Positions 1-13,104 of a stretch of DNA of 64,000 nucleotides are shown in pieces (position 1 is the first letter of the stretch; every line of letters begins with the position of its first letter). Under the pieces are notes generated by a model that searched no databases, was not told the origin of the DNA, and saw nothing but the letters and a program-made list of their open reading frames with translations. The DNA is from Talpa occidentalis. Taxonomy: Eukaryota; Chordata; Mammalia; Eulipotyphla; Talpidae. A program made the position numbers and the translations under genes. Location of the stretch: NCBI RefSeq assembly GCF_014898055.3, contig NW_023602073.1:86718678-86782677 (forward strand). Direction: 5' to 3'.

Positions 1-2701
1 ATATAGCAACAATGGAAAATTATCTTTAGAAACTGAACCATATTGGTGGTATGTGGAAGTATCTAAAATGTAAGATTATTATATAGTATATACTATCATT
101 CAAACTGATTTTTTGAAATACCACTACAAAATAGGCATAAATGGGTGTTATCATATTAGTTGTTGATACAAAAATGTAGGCAATGGACATTTAGTTGACC
201 CAATAGAGGAATTACTCAAAATAGTAATGTACACTTCAAGCTTTATTTTTTAACACCATCTCAAATGACAATTTGCTGGGGTGGGGGTGGGAAGGCAACT
301 ATTTCTTCTCTTTTTGGAACAGGTAAAAATTATATTGATTCTTATACTTCGCCAAAGACACGTTTTGCTCAACTTCTTGGATATAACAATCTTTTATTCA
401 TTCTGATATATTAAAAAAATTTTCATCAAGTAATGTCTTTGTACCCAAATGATGGGAGGAAAAAGGGGAAAAGAAAAAGGAAGTGGGGAGGGAAAGAAAA
501 GAAAATGTTTCAGGGAGTATAAATTCTTAGTGTGGCTTAGTTCATTCCAAAGCAGATTAGAGAAGAAAGGCTCTCTGCCATTCAGTCCAGCCTATTGTTC
601 TCTTTGCTACCTCAACAATCAAGCCTCAGTAAATCAGAACTCAAGCAGAAACCAAGAACAATGAAAAGTGTCTTCCTTTTCCAAATGCTACACTCAAAAT
701 ATAATAAAGTGTGTTAGTCACAAAATTTTATACAGGGTTAACTACAAATACTGTAGTTTCACTTACTGGCAGAACCACTGGAGTGAGTCATCAGGAATTT
801 TGTCTATTCATAAATCTAATGACTCCATTATTTTAAAAATCAAATGAAGATCTTATACTCTTTTCCTTCTGCCTTTTCCTTTTCCTTCCCTTCTTATTAA
901 CTTCCTGTTTCTTCCTGTCCAGTCCTCATTTTCCCCTTCCATTCTCAGGAGAGGGTGATGCAGAGATGTGCTGGTGTGCATAGCTGCCTGTACCCAAGGA
1001 GACAAAGAAGGGAGGAGGTGTTGAGACAGGAACTTTGTTGCTGCCTTGCTATGGGAAAGCAATGAGGGACACAATAGTCATGCAGCAGGCAAGAGGAAGC
1101 CTTGAGGAGGTTCATCAATGGTGTGCTCATCAGCACGAAAAGATGCAGGACAAGGCAAGGCAGGGGTTTGCATGGAGATAGTGAGTAAAGAAGACAATGA
1201 GATTGGGAGATTGACAGAATGAGAAAAAAAAATCAACTGAGACAATATGCAATCATACTGAAAATAATGAGAGCCAGATTTCTTACATGCATAGATTAGA
1301 AGGGAGAAGGCCAAAAAGAATCTTGACATATTAAATTGGAACTGGAGGTATAACGATAAAGGCATGATCTTAAGATTTTCTTCAATGGAGATATGTCCCG
1401 ACTATTCTTTCTTCAGTGAGCAATGAACCATTTGGCACTGATGATATTGCCTATAGTGATCTTACAGTAAAAAAGGAGCTAAGAAATAGTTTTCTTCTTG
1501 TTTTCTCTTAAAGATCACTGACAAAAATCAAAAGCAATTTAATTGCAAAGGAAAAATGAAAATAAAATGATAGAAGATGTTTATTTATATACTAAGTTAT
1601 CCAGAGAATATAAAAACTAATGCAATTTTTAAAAATTAAAATACAATTTCCTTCAGTATATATAATTCAGTATATATGATATAAAATACCCTTCAATGTG
1701 TATGCCATACTGTGGCAAATACAATAGGAAAAAGGTCTGCAGATTGAGTACAAGAAAAAGCTCCATGGAGGCTGAAAACAGCATTCTGGCTGGCAGTAAA
1801 ATTGCACAGCTGGTGCCATTTGGGAAATAAAAAGGGAAAATATTTTAAAACCTAGCAATTTCTTATAAGGCTCTCAAAAAACTCCCAGTTTCCTAAAAAT
1901 ATTTTTTGTTAACTTGAAACATCATGTTCTCCATTTTCCCTACAGGTTTAATAATGCCAGTCAAAATTCAAATAGGATGTTTACTTTAGAACTTGAGAAA
2001 ATATGACACTGAAAATCATATAGTATGATTAATAGAATAAAAAACAAGGGGAAAAAAACAACAAGAGGGAATAATCTCACCAATAACTCAAATATAGAGT
2101 AATAACAATCTTTAAAAATACAGTAGCAAAATTGGAGTAAAAGACCATTAATGCAATAAAATGTAGAACACAAAAAAATAGACCTTGTTATAGGCTTTAA
2201 TATGAGATGAATGAGGAACTGCACATCTATGAAGACAAAATATTTTTAAATTATGGCTATTGTGAATTTTGAAAAAAGATCAGTTTAAATACTCATCCTC
2301 TATTCCCTACTAAAATTCAAATAGGTTGAGTAATAGAATCAAAGCCAAAGGGAAAAAAAAGACTAAAAAGTGAGTATCAAACATATGATGAAATTTGTTA
2401 AATACACGTGATCTAATATTGACAATATAAAAATATAACATATTTATACTTAGAAAATTTAACTGAAATACAAAAGAAAATAAAGAGGAAAAAGAATTTT
2501 AGTAAGAAAAATGACAATAAAGGGGTTACTTCTTTACAACAAGTTCATACAAATCAATAAGAAAATTACAAATATCAGTCAGTAATTCTCAAATAAAGAA
2601 ATAAAAATATCCTGAAAAATTAGAAAAATACCCTTACAACTCATCAAAGAAAGCTGTAATTTAAAAAGCAATGTTCCTACATCAAAACCCAAAATACAAC
2701 T
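1..2701. other. AT-rich intergenic DNA, no gene seen
   Basis: I see no exon-like or RNA-gene signal. Notable are a purine-rich tract near 450-507 and a pyrimidine-rich tract near 855-925. Open frames here are short and have AT-driven composition. Confidence 0.6.
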
Positions 2702-3175
2702 TGTGGTAGACTCTTACCTTGGAAACCTCCAGTGAACATCATTAATCGGTATTCATGTCCTTGTGTAGTACTCTCCTATATTCTCTCTGGCCTCAGTCAT
2801 TTAACTTTCTTTGGCAAGTGAGACATTAGCAAGAGTGATGGAAGCAGAAGATTGATAAGGACTTACACATTGGAGTGATCGTTTGGAACACTCTTCTTGG
2901 AAATCATCTGCCATCCTGAAAAGAAGATTGAGCTGGACCATTAAATGATTAGAGGCTATATTGAGAGAGTACCTGGAGGATGGTAAGTCATCTTGGATAT
3001 TCTATCTCTTGCTAATGCTCCGGTGAAATGAAGCCAATAAGGGACCTCAGTTATTCCATATGGAAATGAATCTCCCAGATAGCCCACAGAATTATAAGAA
3101 GTAAGAAATCATCGTTATTTTGAGGCACTATGTTTTGGGGTAGTTTGTTACAAAGCAGTAAATAACTAATATAAT
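2702..3175 (+). mobile_element. MLT1-like LTR (ERVL-MaLR class)
   Basis: The 3' part (about 3080-3173) resembles the typical MLT1 end: a 'cactatgttttggggtag' string, then TTTGTTACAAAGCAGTAAATAACTAATA. The element seems to begin TGTGGTAGACTCT. It is old and diverged, with no internal region. The boundaries are approximate. Confidence 0.55.
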
Positions 3176-3184
3176 ATTTTCTCC

Positions 3185-3830
3185 ATAACACCAAAACAAA
3201 AATAAACAAAAAGATAGCATGCATTACACTAAAAAGCTGCTCATAGCAAAGGAACCCATTAACAAAATGAAAAGGCAACCCATAGAATGGGAGAAAATAT
3301 ATGCAAATCATGTATTTAACAAGGGATTAATAGCGTAAATATATAAAAGTACTCATATAATTCCATAGCAAGAAAAAATTTCATTAAAAATCTAAAAACT
3401 GAGATGGTGATAGATGATGGGTGCTATGGTGGTGGGAGAACTACAAGGACTACACCTGAGGGGAGAAATCAAATACTGTCCAAAAATTAACAACGATGAT
3501 GTAAGAAAATAAATAAATTTAACAAATGAAAAAATGGAAATGGGTAGAGATTTCCAAATATTTTTCAAAGAAGACATACACATGGCTAAGAGGTACATGA
3601 AAAGGTGTTCAACATCACTAATTATCAGGAAATTACATATCAATGTAATCAATGTGGTACAGTATAACACTGTTAGTAGGTTAGCAATAGGTTTCAATGA
3701 TCTTTAAAATATTCATTAAACCCACTGAACTTGAGTCATTTCACTTCTGGAATCTATTCAGAGTAAAAAACACTTAAATACAAAACAAGATACATTTATA
3801 AATATGTTCACTGCATTCTTAGATATTGAG
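3185..3830 (+). mobile_element. Old LINE-1 fragment (ORF2 3' end), degraded
   Basis: Text typical of the end of L1 ORF2 is present in + orientation: an 'aatgggagaaaatat' string, a 'ggtacatgaaaaggtg' string, then 'caacatcactaattatcagg'. Many indels break the frame. Confidence 0.7.
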
Positions 3831-4278
3831 ACAAAAGCATCTACACCTACATCCCTGTTCTATTCAGTTGCCTTTACTAGCATGACTTTATTATTTCATT
3901 GTCTTCATCAACATAACCTTACTATTCTAAAAAATTCTTGAGATATAAATATTGGCATTATCTTTATTGTTCATGTCTGGAACACCTAGCCAATACATTA
4001 AAAAAAATCTTTAAAGATGTTTCGACTTTTCAATGGATAATACTAAATAACTCTTCTCTTTCAGTCTCTCTTCAAAATCTTAGCTTCGAATCTTTTGCCT
4101 TGCCTGTCTTTCAGTAAATCCTGAGCTATTGTGGAAAGATTCTTAATTATCCTTAGTCCAGCCCTCTTATGGAAAAACCTGGTTTAAACCATACCCCCCA
4201 AAAGTCTTCCAAATATCTCAACTTTGCCCTCATCCTTTTGACATACAGCTACAATTTTGTCAAAATAGTGGTCTTCTT

Positions 4279-4778
4279 ACAGTAATTCCAAAGGACACCT
4301 AAATGCCTATGTTTATAGCAGCACTATTTACAATAGCTAAGATATGGAAACAACCCAAATGCCCAAAAACAGATGACTGGATCAAGAAGATGTGGTACAT
4401 ATACACAATGGAATATTACTCAGCAATCAAAAAAGATAAACACATGCAGTGTGCAGCAACATGGATGGAGCTAGAAGGGATCATGCTCAGTGAAATAAGT
4501 CAGAAAGAAAACAAAAAATACTGGATGGTCTCACTCATAGCAGGAATTTAGAAAACCTAAATAAGAGACCAGGAAAAAGATTAATCAATACAAAGTAATA
4601 ATCAAAATCAATGAGCAACTATAAACCAGAGACACACTCGGAGTGGGGGGAGGAAGAATTAGAGTCAAAATAAGGGGGGGTGCAATTGTATGGAGAATAT
4701 AACCAAAATGAAAATGTGCATACATTGTGCAAAGATGAAAAAATGATGTAAGGATTATATAAAATAAAAAAAAAGAAA
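4279..4778 (+). mobile_element. Young 5'-truncated LINE-1 insertion
   Basis: This is about 500 bp of L1 3' end. A readable ORF2 C-terminal frame runs from 4303 to 4551 ([19 protein letters not shown] near its start), followed by a 3'UTR with a G-rich patch, AATAAA-like signals and an A-rich tail. A 17-bp exact target-site duplication (AAAATAGTGGTCTTCTT) sits at 4262-4278 and 4779-4795. The intact duplication and frame indicate a recent insertion. Confidence 0.88.
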
Positions 4779-5617
4779 AAAATAGTGGTCTTCTTTACAA
4801 GGTAAGCAATAAGTTCAGGTTTGCCTTATCACCAGATTTTTCACCAGATTTTGTTAGTGGTATTTTAGGGGAGCTAGCATTTGATAAAATGAAGTACAAG
4901 ACTGGAAATAATATTTATATTAAATGTCTAATTAAGGAAATTAGTTATGTAAAATATAGCACATTATTTTAAAAAATGGAGAAATATCAATAAGTGGAAA
5001 ATGCTTATGCTTTAAGTTAAGTTAAATATAACAAAATTATAATATGATTCCAACTATGGGCTCTGTAAAGCATGTTAAGAAAGAAAGAAAGGGCAAGATA
5101 GGAAGAAAGAAAGGAGAGGAGCGTAAAGGAACCAGAGAGCAAGAGAACAATTAAATGTTTGCCTCTAAGTGTTGAAATAGAAATGATATCCTTCCACTTA
5201 TACAAATATTCTTTAATAAGAAATATTTAAAAGATTTTTTAAAATTATTTTTAAATAATTTTTGAACAATATTAGCTAAAAATATAAATAATATGTAATG
5301 ATCTTTCCTGTCTTTGTAAGCAAGGTATACAATGGCTATAAAGTCATGTGAATGGAAGGGATATAATTCAAGCAACACTGTCTCTTCAGGCTACTGAAGC
5401 ATGTCAAAACCTTCAACAATCAAATTAAAAGATAGCAGTCAGAAGACTACTGGTGAAGAGAGACCCTAACTGGTAATTGAAGAAAATGACAGACTATTTA
5501 AATCAGGCAGAAACACTTCTTTGAATATAAGTAATCATTATACTACTTATTCTAAATTCAGTGTGGTTTCTATAATCCCTATAATGTCTTGTATATGTGA
5601 CAAGATTTAAATTATTT

Positions 5618-5878
5618 TTTAAAGATTTATTTATTTATGCATGCAAGAACTGGGGTACAGGCCAGAGATGTGGGGGGTTGAGAGGATTCACCAGAGACAG
5701 AGTGGGGAGCAGAACAGGCAGACTGACTGAAATATACTGCTGAGGGGAGCAGCAGGCACAGCAGGAGAAGTCTGCTGTGCTGTGTGGGTAGCTCCCTGAC
5801 TGGGGATCGAACTTGTATTGCAGTGGCTGTGATAGCTTCACAGGTTACATCTTAACCCCTTGCGCCACCAGGGAGTCC
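5618..5878 (-). mobile_element. tRNA-derived SINE, type B
   Basis: The element reads on the minus strand: head 'ctccctggtggcgcaag', a B-box-like region, a 'tgcataaataaata' tail and an A-tract. An exact 17-bp target duplication (CAAGATTTAAATTATTT) lies at 5601-5617 and 5879-5895. Confidence 0.92.
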
Positions 5879-5895
5879 CAAGATTTAAATTATTT

Positions 5896-8531
5896 ACATG
5901 TGTACATGCATAGCTTCTTTCCTTCTCTTCTCCCTCAACTGCTCAACTTCTCCCTCAACTCTCAGAAAGCTTTTAGGTAGTGATTACTTAAGCTTCCTCT
6001 TTTCTCCCTTACGAGCAGAGAGAAAGGCATAAAAAAAGAACCACAGTTCTCATAGGACTACAGGTTTCTGGGAGCAAGCATATGGCTTGGTGACCCAGAA
6101 GCTGAAAGGAAAGTGGCAATTAAGAAACTAAAAATGTTCTTTTAAAGTAAGAAGGGAGACAGTCCTGGAAATTTCAAAGTATTAGAGATCTGAGTGGATA
6201 GAGGATTTTAATAAGAGTTTTCATGAGCTAAGTAATTAGACCTCCTTAAACTTCTGCAAGAGACATGAATCAAGAATGAATATCTTTTGGACTATGCTTG
6301 AAGTAAATCACCACTCCTACACAAAATCACATGGGCATCCTTTTGCTCCATTATTGTGATAAACATAAGTTAAACTCTGGGTTATAAAGGAGTGTCTATA
6401 TATATTTTTAAATACTATGCACAATGAAAGTAGAAAACAAATGAAAAGCAAGTCTGGATTTTTATCTAAAATTTACACAAAGGAAACAGAAACTGTGTAT
6501 GGTAGTTAAGTGCACAGTAACTACAAAAATATGTTTGATTGTAAAGAACTCCTTTATCTGGATCTATCAAGGTTTGGGTGAAAAACCTCTCCAATCATCA
6601 AATGCCTTTTACTCTGTTTTCTATACTCAAACAAACATTATTGGATTTCTTGGTTACTTAATACCAAGCAAACAGATGTACCAGCAAATGGGTGCTAGAT
6701 AACAGACACAAGTAATATAACAAATGGAAACATGATATTTTCAAAATCAATAGTGATCTTTCTGTGTGAGCATACCCTTGCTTGCACACACACAAACCTA
6801 TTATGTGCTTGGCTAGAGTAAACTAGTTAATCTGAGAGCTGTGATTTATTAAAGTTCCAGAACTCTAAAGAAGAGGAACCAAGTAATTTACCAGAGTTTA
6901 GTGCTGGTCTATGTGGACCAGATATTATTTCAGATATATTAAAACAAAGTATACTAAGGGAAAAAAAGCCTCTGATGTTTTTATGATTAAGAAATTACTG
7001 AGTATTAATTTAAAATTTGCAGAAATGCTGTGAAATGTTAGTCAATGGTAATAATATGAATCCCATTAACATGCTAGAAAATAGCATTTCTTTGAATGTA
7101 GGGTGAGGTAATCTTGGTGTCTGCCAACCGGAACACAGTCTCATACACTGAAAACTAATCACCTGTTGGTCTCCTCAGCCATAAATACTTGTAAGAATAA
7201 CCATATTAATATTAATCACATCAGTATTAGCAATAATAGTCCCAACAGCCTTGAGTCTCAAGAATATTTGGTGGGTTTTTCTATACATATATATATGTAT
7301 TCAAAATCACCCTCATCCATGCAACGCTACAGAATGGAGTCAACCTTACAAAAGCTCTTACTTCAAGCCATCAAAATTGATTTGTTTTTCAAAAACACCA
7401 AAAGACCTTGTTATACTACTATATCACCTCTAATACTCTGGCATGGATATAGAAAAGTTTATAGGGGATTCCAGCATTTTTGTGTATTTAAAGCTCATCG
7501 ATAATACACATTAAGTAATAAGTATGACTGAATTTTTAAAAATATTGAGTTATAATAAATATAAGAACAGAAGTACAAATAAATACAAGAAGGCAGGTAG
7601 GCAGGATTTAAGATTCTCCTGAGTTTGTTTCATGGACACACCACATATTTAAAATAATTTTATGGCAAGGAGTTTGATTTTGGTGGCTAACGTTTAAATT
7701 CACATTAAAAATGTTAGAAATATCTGAAAAATCTAAGAACACTTATTGATTTGTTATGGTTAAGCTCAGTAACACACGTGAAAAGTGACATCACCAGTGC
7801 CATATTAAAATAGGGCCAGAGAAAGCCAGACCCTTGGCCTGGCCCTAACCATCAACATTTAAAGAATCCAGTAAGAGTGAGAATATCCTATTTTAAAGGA
7901 CAGATAAACAGAACTCTTACCTACATTTATTTTTGACCCATCTACCTGATCATTTTAACTTATGATCCTTCACTGAAGCATTTTTACCTTTAGACACCTT
8001 CATCCGACCACTACCTCATCCTTCACCATCTCATCTCTCTTTTCCCAACTCTGAAAGAACCCATTTATACACCTCGGTCCACACACATCTTGGGTTTCTA
8101 ACTTTAGCCTGTGTTCCCTGAATTACAATTCTCTGCTATTCCCAAATTAAGGCGTTTTGGTTTACTGCTAACTTTACTGTTCTTTTATTAAAAATTAACA
8201 TAGGAAACCGGATCTCATTAACTCCATATGAAATGTTCAAACCTCATCTTTATTAACAGCAAAATTCCCTAAAAATAAATAAAGCGTATATTTCCATTCC
8301 TCTAATGTTTTGATGCTAGAATTACTGGTTCAGTAAATCAGGTGAACAACTATTTACTAAATATCTCTTATATTTATGACACTTTACTGTGAGAGATATA
8401 AAGAAATCTTTAAAAATAGTACCTGTCATTAAGGGATTTACAATTTAATAAGTTATTGTATTTTGAACTTTTTAAAATTGTAGTTATTTTATGTCAGTTG
8501 GTCATATCTCCTTTGTTTTTCATTATCCTTT
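5896..8531. other. Intergenic DNA, no gene seen
   Basis: AT-rich. An L2-like string may be present near 8340-8450 (low certainty). The 112-codon frame at 7166-7504 has no recognisable domain and reads like chance. Confidence 0.5.
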
Positions 8532-8548
8532 AAGAATAAAAGTTGGGG

Positions 8549-8808
8549 GCCTCCCCAGTGGCGCAGCGGTTGAGCGCTGGATTGCAAAGCTGCCTGCAGC
8601 CTCTGCAGCGCCGGTTTGATCTGGGCTGCCAGTCGAGGGTCCCACACGGCGCCCAGACCTCTCCTGCCGCGCCCACTGCTCCCCTCAGCAGTGTAATTCG
8701 GTCCTTCTGCCTGTTCTGCTCCCCGCTGTGGCTCTGGTGAATTTTCTCACCTTCCTGAGCTTCTGACTGTACCCAGTGCTTGTATAAATAAATAAATCTT
8801 TTAAAAAA
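8549..8808 (+). mobile_element. tRNA-derived SINE, type A, tandem with the next SINE
   Basis: Type A features: head GGCGCAGCGGTTGAGCGCTGG, no spacer after the B box, and tail TTGTATAAATAAATAAATC then TTTT and A's. Its target duplication (AAGAATAAAAGTTGGGG-like) ends near 8548 and repeats at about 8809-8825, directly against the next SINE. Confidence 0.92.
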
Positions 8809-8824
8809 AAGAATAAAAGTTGGG

Positions 8825-9097
8825 GGGCCTCCCAGGTGGCACAAAGGGTTAAATGTCAGCACTATGAAGCTATCTGCAGCCACTACAGCACAAGTTCAAT
8901 CCCTGGCTAGAGAGGTGATCCACGTGGCGCAGCAGACCTCTCCTGTCTCTCCTGCTGTTCCCCTCAGCAGTGTATTTCAGTAGACCTGCCTGTTCTGCTC
9001 CCCACTCTGTCTCTGGTGAATCCTCTCACCCCCATGCCACAGCTCTGGCCTGCACCCCAGCTCTTGTATGCATAAATAAATGTTTAAAAAGAGGAAA
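8825..9097 (+). mobile_element. tRNA-derived SINE, type B
   Basis: Type B head (GGCACAAAGGGTTAA), CAGCAGTGTATTTCAGT core and TTGTATGCATAAATAAAT tail. Its 3' flank GAGGAAAAAAGTTGG resembles the GAATAAAAGTTGG duplication shared with the upstream SINE. It therefore probably inserted first, and the type A copy later reused the site. Confidence 0.88.
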
Positions 9098-9868
9098 AAA
9101 GTTGGATGTTTTTAATAAAATGTAATGTCATGCTTTTAGCATAAGCTGTACTTTTTATCAATATTTGAAACTGACATTCAAAAAATGTTAAAGATAAGTA
9201 TTCTTGGAAAGCTTAAGATGTGAGTTTTTTTTTAAAAAGAAGAATGAATATAATTTTGCCTGTAGGAATTGATGATGATTGTACTTTTTGTTATTTACAA
9301 GAAAAAAATGACAAAATGCACAAATTATTACTATAGACTGACAACTGAAATAAATATAACAAGGGCCAATTGCTCAGTAATATTGTTATCAAGTATGCAA
9401 TGTGTAAACCTAAAAATTTAGGAGGCATTTAAAAAGGCAAGCTGTTTTAATTTGAGGTCAAAGAATTGCAAGTCAGGCTGTAAAGACTCAGGTAGAAAAC
9501 CTAAAATAATTCCCCAGAAGGAACATAATCAGGGTTTTTTATGGAAGGAAAAAAGGAAGATGAGGTAAGTAGTTAAAGAGAACATTAGAATTAACAAACT
9601 ATTTTTGGATATACATTATTGGTTACTGGTTCTCTAGAAAGGATGAAAAGGGAACGTAATTAATTATATACTGTTGCTAAAAGTCTGTAATAATTAGTTC
9701 TTGTGATCCAGCTGATTTTTCAAACAATTGTTTGCTTGATGATTTCTTAAAACAATTGTACTTGACCCATTTTAAGGAGATAGGTGACGAAATAAGTGTC
9801 CAGAGAACTTTTCAGATGAGTGTAACACCAATACAAAATTACTTTTTAAACTATTATCTTTATACAAA

Positions 9869-10357
9869 TGCAGGCTAAGCCTCCCCAAAATGTTCAGAGA
9901 GACTTCTACAAGATGCCTTGCCAAGGTGTGCCAGTTTGGCATGTGGATTATTTTGCGCTAAGGCCAACCAAGACCCTGTGGGCACACAAGAAACTTTACC
10001 ACTCCTTTATTTACCTAGAAATATAAAAATAGGGGTGTCAGAAGCAGTTTATTTCAAGGAATATTCTATCAGAGAAAACTATATAGGTCTTTCTCATGAA
10101 TCATGCTCTCCTCATATGAGTACCCTTCCTCTTCTTTGAAGCGCCAGGCTCTTATCCTATTCTTTATCCTAGGATCTTTATCCTATCCCATTCTTTATCC
10201 TTTATTCTTGGAAATCCTTATTTCTATTAGGTTCCCCATATATATGTAATAAAGTTTGGTTTTATCATCCTACTACTCTGTCTGATGTTAATTTGATTAC
10301 GCAACAGCCCAAAAAGAATCTGAAAGGGTAGTGGAGTATTTTCCCTCCTCCCCAACA
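9869..10357 (+). mobile_element. Probable solo LTR of an endogenous retrovirus
   Basis: The segment ends in CCTCCCCAACA and has AATAAA at about 10249. After it comes a 'tctgtctgatgttaatttg' string and GAATCTGAAAGGGTAG, an arrangement I associate with ERV1-type LTR ends (R-U5). No internal viral genes are present. The left boundary and family are uncertain, and it is non-coding. Confidence 0.45.
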
Positions 10358-10459
10358 AAAGATACCGAAATCAAAAAATAGAATATGAGCATATAGTAAA
10401 AAGCAAATCTCCCTTCCACTTTAGTTCTTGTCTCAGAAGAAAAAAACTGCTACCAGATT

Positions 10460-10788
10460 TTTTTAAAAAGATTTATTTATTTATGCATGCAAAAGCTGGG
10501 TGTAGGCCAGAGGTGTGTGTGTGTGAGTGTGTGTGTGTTTGTGTGTGTGTGAGAGAGAGAGAGAGGATCCACCAGAGATAGAGTGGGGAGCAGAACAGAT
10601 AAATCTACTGAAATATACTGCTAAGGGGAGCAGTGGGCAAGACAGGAGAGGTCTGCTGCACCATGTGGGTCATCTCCCTGGCCAACTGGGGAATCAAACT
10701 CATGCTGCAGTGCTGGAACTAGTGCTGCAGTCGCTGGCGATAGCTTGATAGCGCTGTCTTTAACCCCTGAGGCACCAGGGAGATCCTA
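10460..10788 (-). mobile_element. tRNA-derived SINE, type B, with internal microsatellite
   Basis: Minus-strand SINE flanked by CTACCAGATT at 10450-10459 and 10789-10798. It is longer than its relatives because a (GT)n(GA)n microsatellite at about 10515-10564 has grown in the pyrimidine-rich region near the 3' end of the SINE. Confidence 0.88.
10515..10564. repeat. (GT)n(GA)n compound microsatellite
   Basis: Interrupted GT repeats followed by about seven GA units, inside a minus-strand SINE. Confidence 0.9.
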
Positions 10789-11424
10789 CTACCAGATTCT
10801 TATGGATAAAATTATCTTCTTTATAATACTTTTCTTCTCTAAAACTTTTTAACCCACCTATACTTCCATTTCAGTTGTTTCCAACCTTAATCCTTATACT
10901 CACTCTACATGCTATAGTCATAAAGACTACCCTATAAAGTTCACACTCTGAAACAGATTAATATAATAAATATGAAAACATCAAAGTTAGCCAGCTTATC
11001 AAGATGATGGTAATGAGCTTTGTATACTTTTCTTCAATATGAAAGAGAATGTCTTATTTTTATCATGTATTTCCAGAACTAAATTGGTTTATCTGAAGCA
11101 ATCACTATGCCAGAATGAGTGGGCTAGACTTACGATATGAATCAGCCACACCGTGGAGCTAGGTACAATTCCAAAGACATAGTGGCTAAATTGGAACAAG
11201 ATGCAAATAGACTTTGTTGAGTCACTTTCAGGGTCTAGAGCACCTAAAAGCTATTTGTGATACTGACACAAATTTGAGAAGACACAGCTTATATGATCCT
11301 TAATTTAGAAAACCAAAACAGAATACACGACTTACACAAGATTGTGAAAATAAAATATTTGCCTAGGTTTGCTAGGTTTAAGGAAAAGTTCTAATAACTT
11401 AATAGAAACGTATCCACTTATTAC

Positions 11425-11500
11425 AAATTATTCCATACTACAACTATAAATTATTCCATACTACAACTATAAATTATAAATTATTCCATACTACAACTGT
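11425..11500. repeat. Tandem repeat, 23-bp unit, three copies
   Basis: The unit AAATTATTCCATACTACAAC+TAT occurs at 11425-11447 and 11448-11470, then after a 7-bp insert (AAATTAT) again at 11478-11500 with one change. Confidence 0.9.
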
Positions 11501-11785
11501 TTTAAAATATATTATTAAGACAGAGAAACTTCTTCATGAATTAATACATATTCAGATGAATGCTAGATTTTGTGTAGGGCCGACCACAAAGCCACTTAGG
11601 CTAGAAGTCTGTCAAGACTGATGATTTAGATTTGACTAAAGTTGATTTCACTCTATTTTACTACTAAATCAGTAAAGAGAATGCAAATATTAAACAAGAT
11701 ATAATGGTATTTTCAGGGCACAGAGGAAATCATCCCATGCAGGCAATCAAATAAGCACCAGACAGAGAAAAAGCCAAAAACAAGT

Positions 11786-11813
11786 TTAATAATAATAATA
11801 ATATATATATATA
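11786..11813. repeat. (TAA)n(TA)n microsatellite
   Basis: Five TAA-type units followed by about six TA units. Confidence 0.9.
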
Positions 11814-12824
11814 GCTCTTGTATATATGGGAGAGACACAGCATGACTGAATTACTCAACTACATGGCTTCAGCATCATATTAAATGGCTTGGTGAAGACA
11901 GAAGAATGTTGGGGGGAAAGAAGGAAAAGCCATTTAGGGTGAAGGCACAACAGGCAAAGATATACAAAAGTTCTGCCTCCTAGCCATTGAAAAGGAATAA
12001 TTAGATCTTCCATGCAGAACTTCCATGAGAAGTTTACATGTATATTTATCAAAAGCAACCTCTACCCAGCCTTTAGATCTTCTCCTATGAAATCAATATT
12101 TCATCAAAAAGACATATTTTGGTGTCAAGATTTTTGCTTCCCTACAGCACAAGTGAGTGGAAGGGGTTTCCAGATGCATCCATTTTACCTCATACAGGTC
12201 TGTACTATGATCTGCCACTGGGAAGGGGTCAAATCTGCATTCGAGGATTGATCCTAATTTTTTTGTATGACAGCGTACTATTGGGTCTTACTGAAATTTC
12301 AATCAAGTAAACTTGGCTACAATCTACATAGTATGTCCAGACTCCAAAATATGAACATACTTAAATTGTAAGATAATTCAGGAAATATTTATTGAATACC
12401 TATGAAATATTGAGCACTAAACCAGACACTGGAAAACAACCAATTAACTTTTTGTATCTGATTTTCAAATTTGGTTTGAATTCTCTGCCAAAGATAGCTA
12501 GCCATTTTGAGGGAAATTAGAGTTCTATGGTTTTTTTGGTGATCTTTTAGCTATCTTGATAATATTAGAGTGCTTGTTTTATCAAATAGCAAATTGTTGA
12601 AAATATGCTGGTTACTAGAGGGAAGGGTGTGCAATGGGAGGAGGGCATAGCAGAGGAAAGATGATTGGGTTATGGCACTGGAGATTTGGTAGACAGTAAG
12701 TGAGGCATGTACACATATGGATATGTGAAGTTGAATTCCCAAAATTATATAGTTATGTAAATAAGTAGTAAACCAATAAAGAAAAGTAGCAGATTGAACA
12801 GCAGATCAAAATTCTTTTTCTCTC

Positions 12825-13104
12825 GGGCCTCCCTGGTGGCACAAGGGGTTAAGATGCAACCTATGAAGCTGTCCGCAGCCTCTGCAGCGCGAGTTCGATC
12901 TCTGGCCTGCCAGGGAGCAACCCACATGGCACAGCAGACCTCTCCTGTCCCACCCACTACTCCCCTCAGCAGTGTATTTCAGTCAATCTGCCTGTTCTGC
13001 TCCCTGCTCTGTCTGGTGAATCCTCTCACCCCCCACCCCCACACACACCTCTGGCCTGTACCCCAGCTCTTGTATGCATAAATAAATAAATCCTTAAAAA
13101 AAAT
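12825..13104 (+). mobile_element. tRNA-derived SINE, type B
   Basis: Complete type B copy with B box GAGTTCGATCTC. A 16-bp exact target duplication (AAATTCTTTTTCTCTC) lies at 12809-12824 and 13105-13120. The tail is ATAAATAAATAAATCCTT plus A's. Confidence 0.93.

Noticed and set aside
4303..4551. 82-codon frame that resembles a reverse transcriptase C-terminus
   Set aside because: It is the tail of a 5'-truncated L1, not a host gene; the same holds for 39245-39487.
8549..8630. Possible tRNA gene
   Set aside because: The tRNA-like head with A and B boxes belongs to the SINE. It lacks a foldable acceptor/anticodon structure and recurs throughout the window.
11425..11500. CRISPR-like repeated units
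   Set aside because: Units are adjacent without spacers, and this is a mammalian genome; it is a simple tandem repeat.
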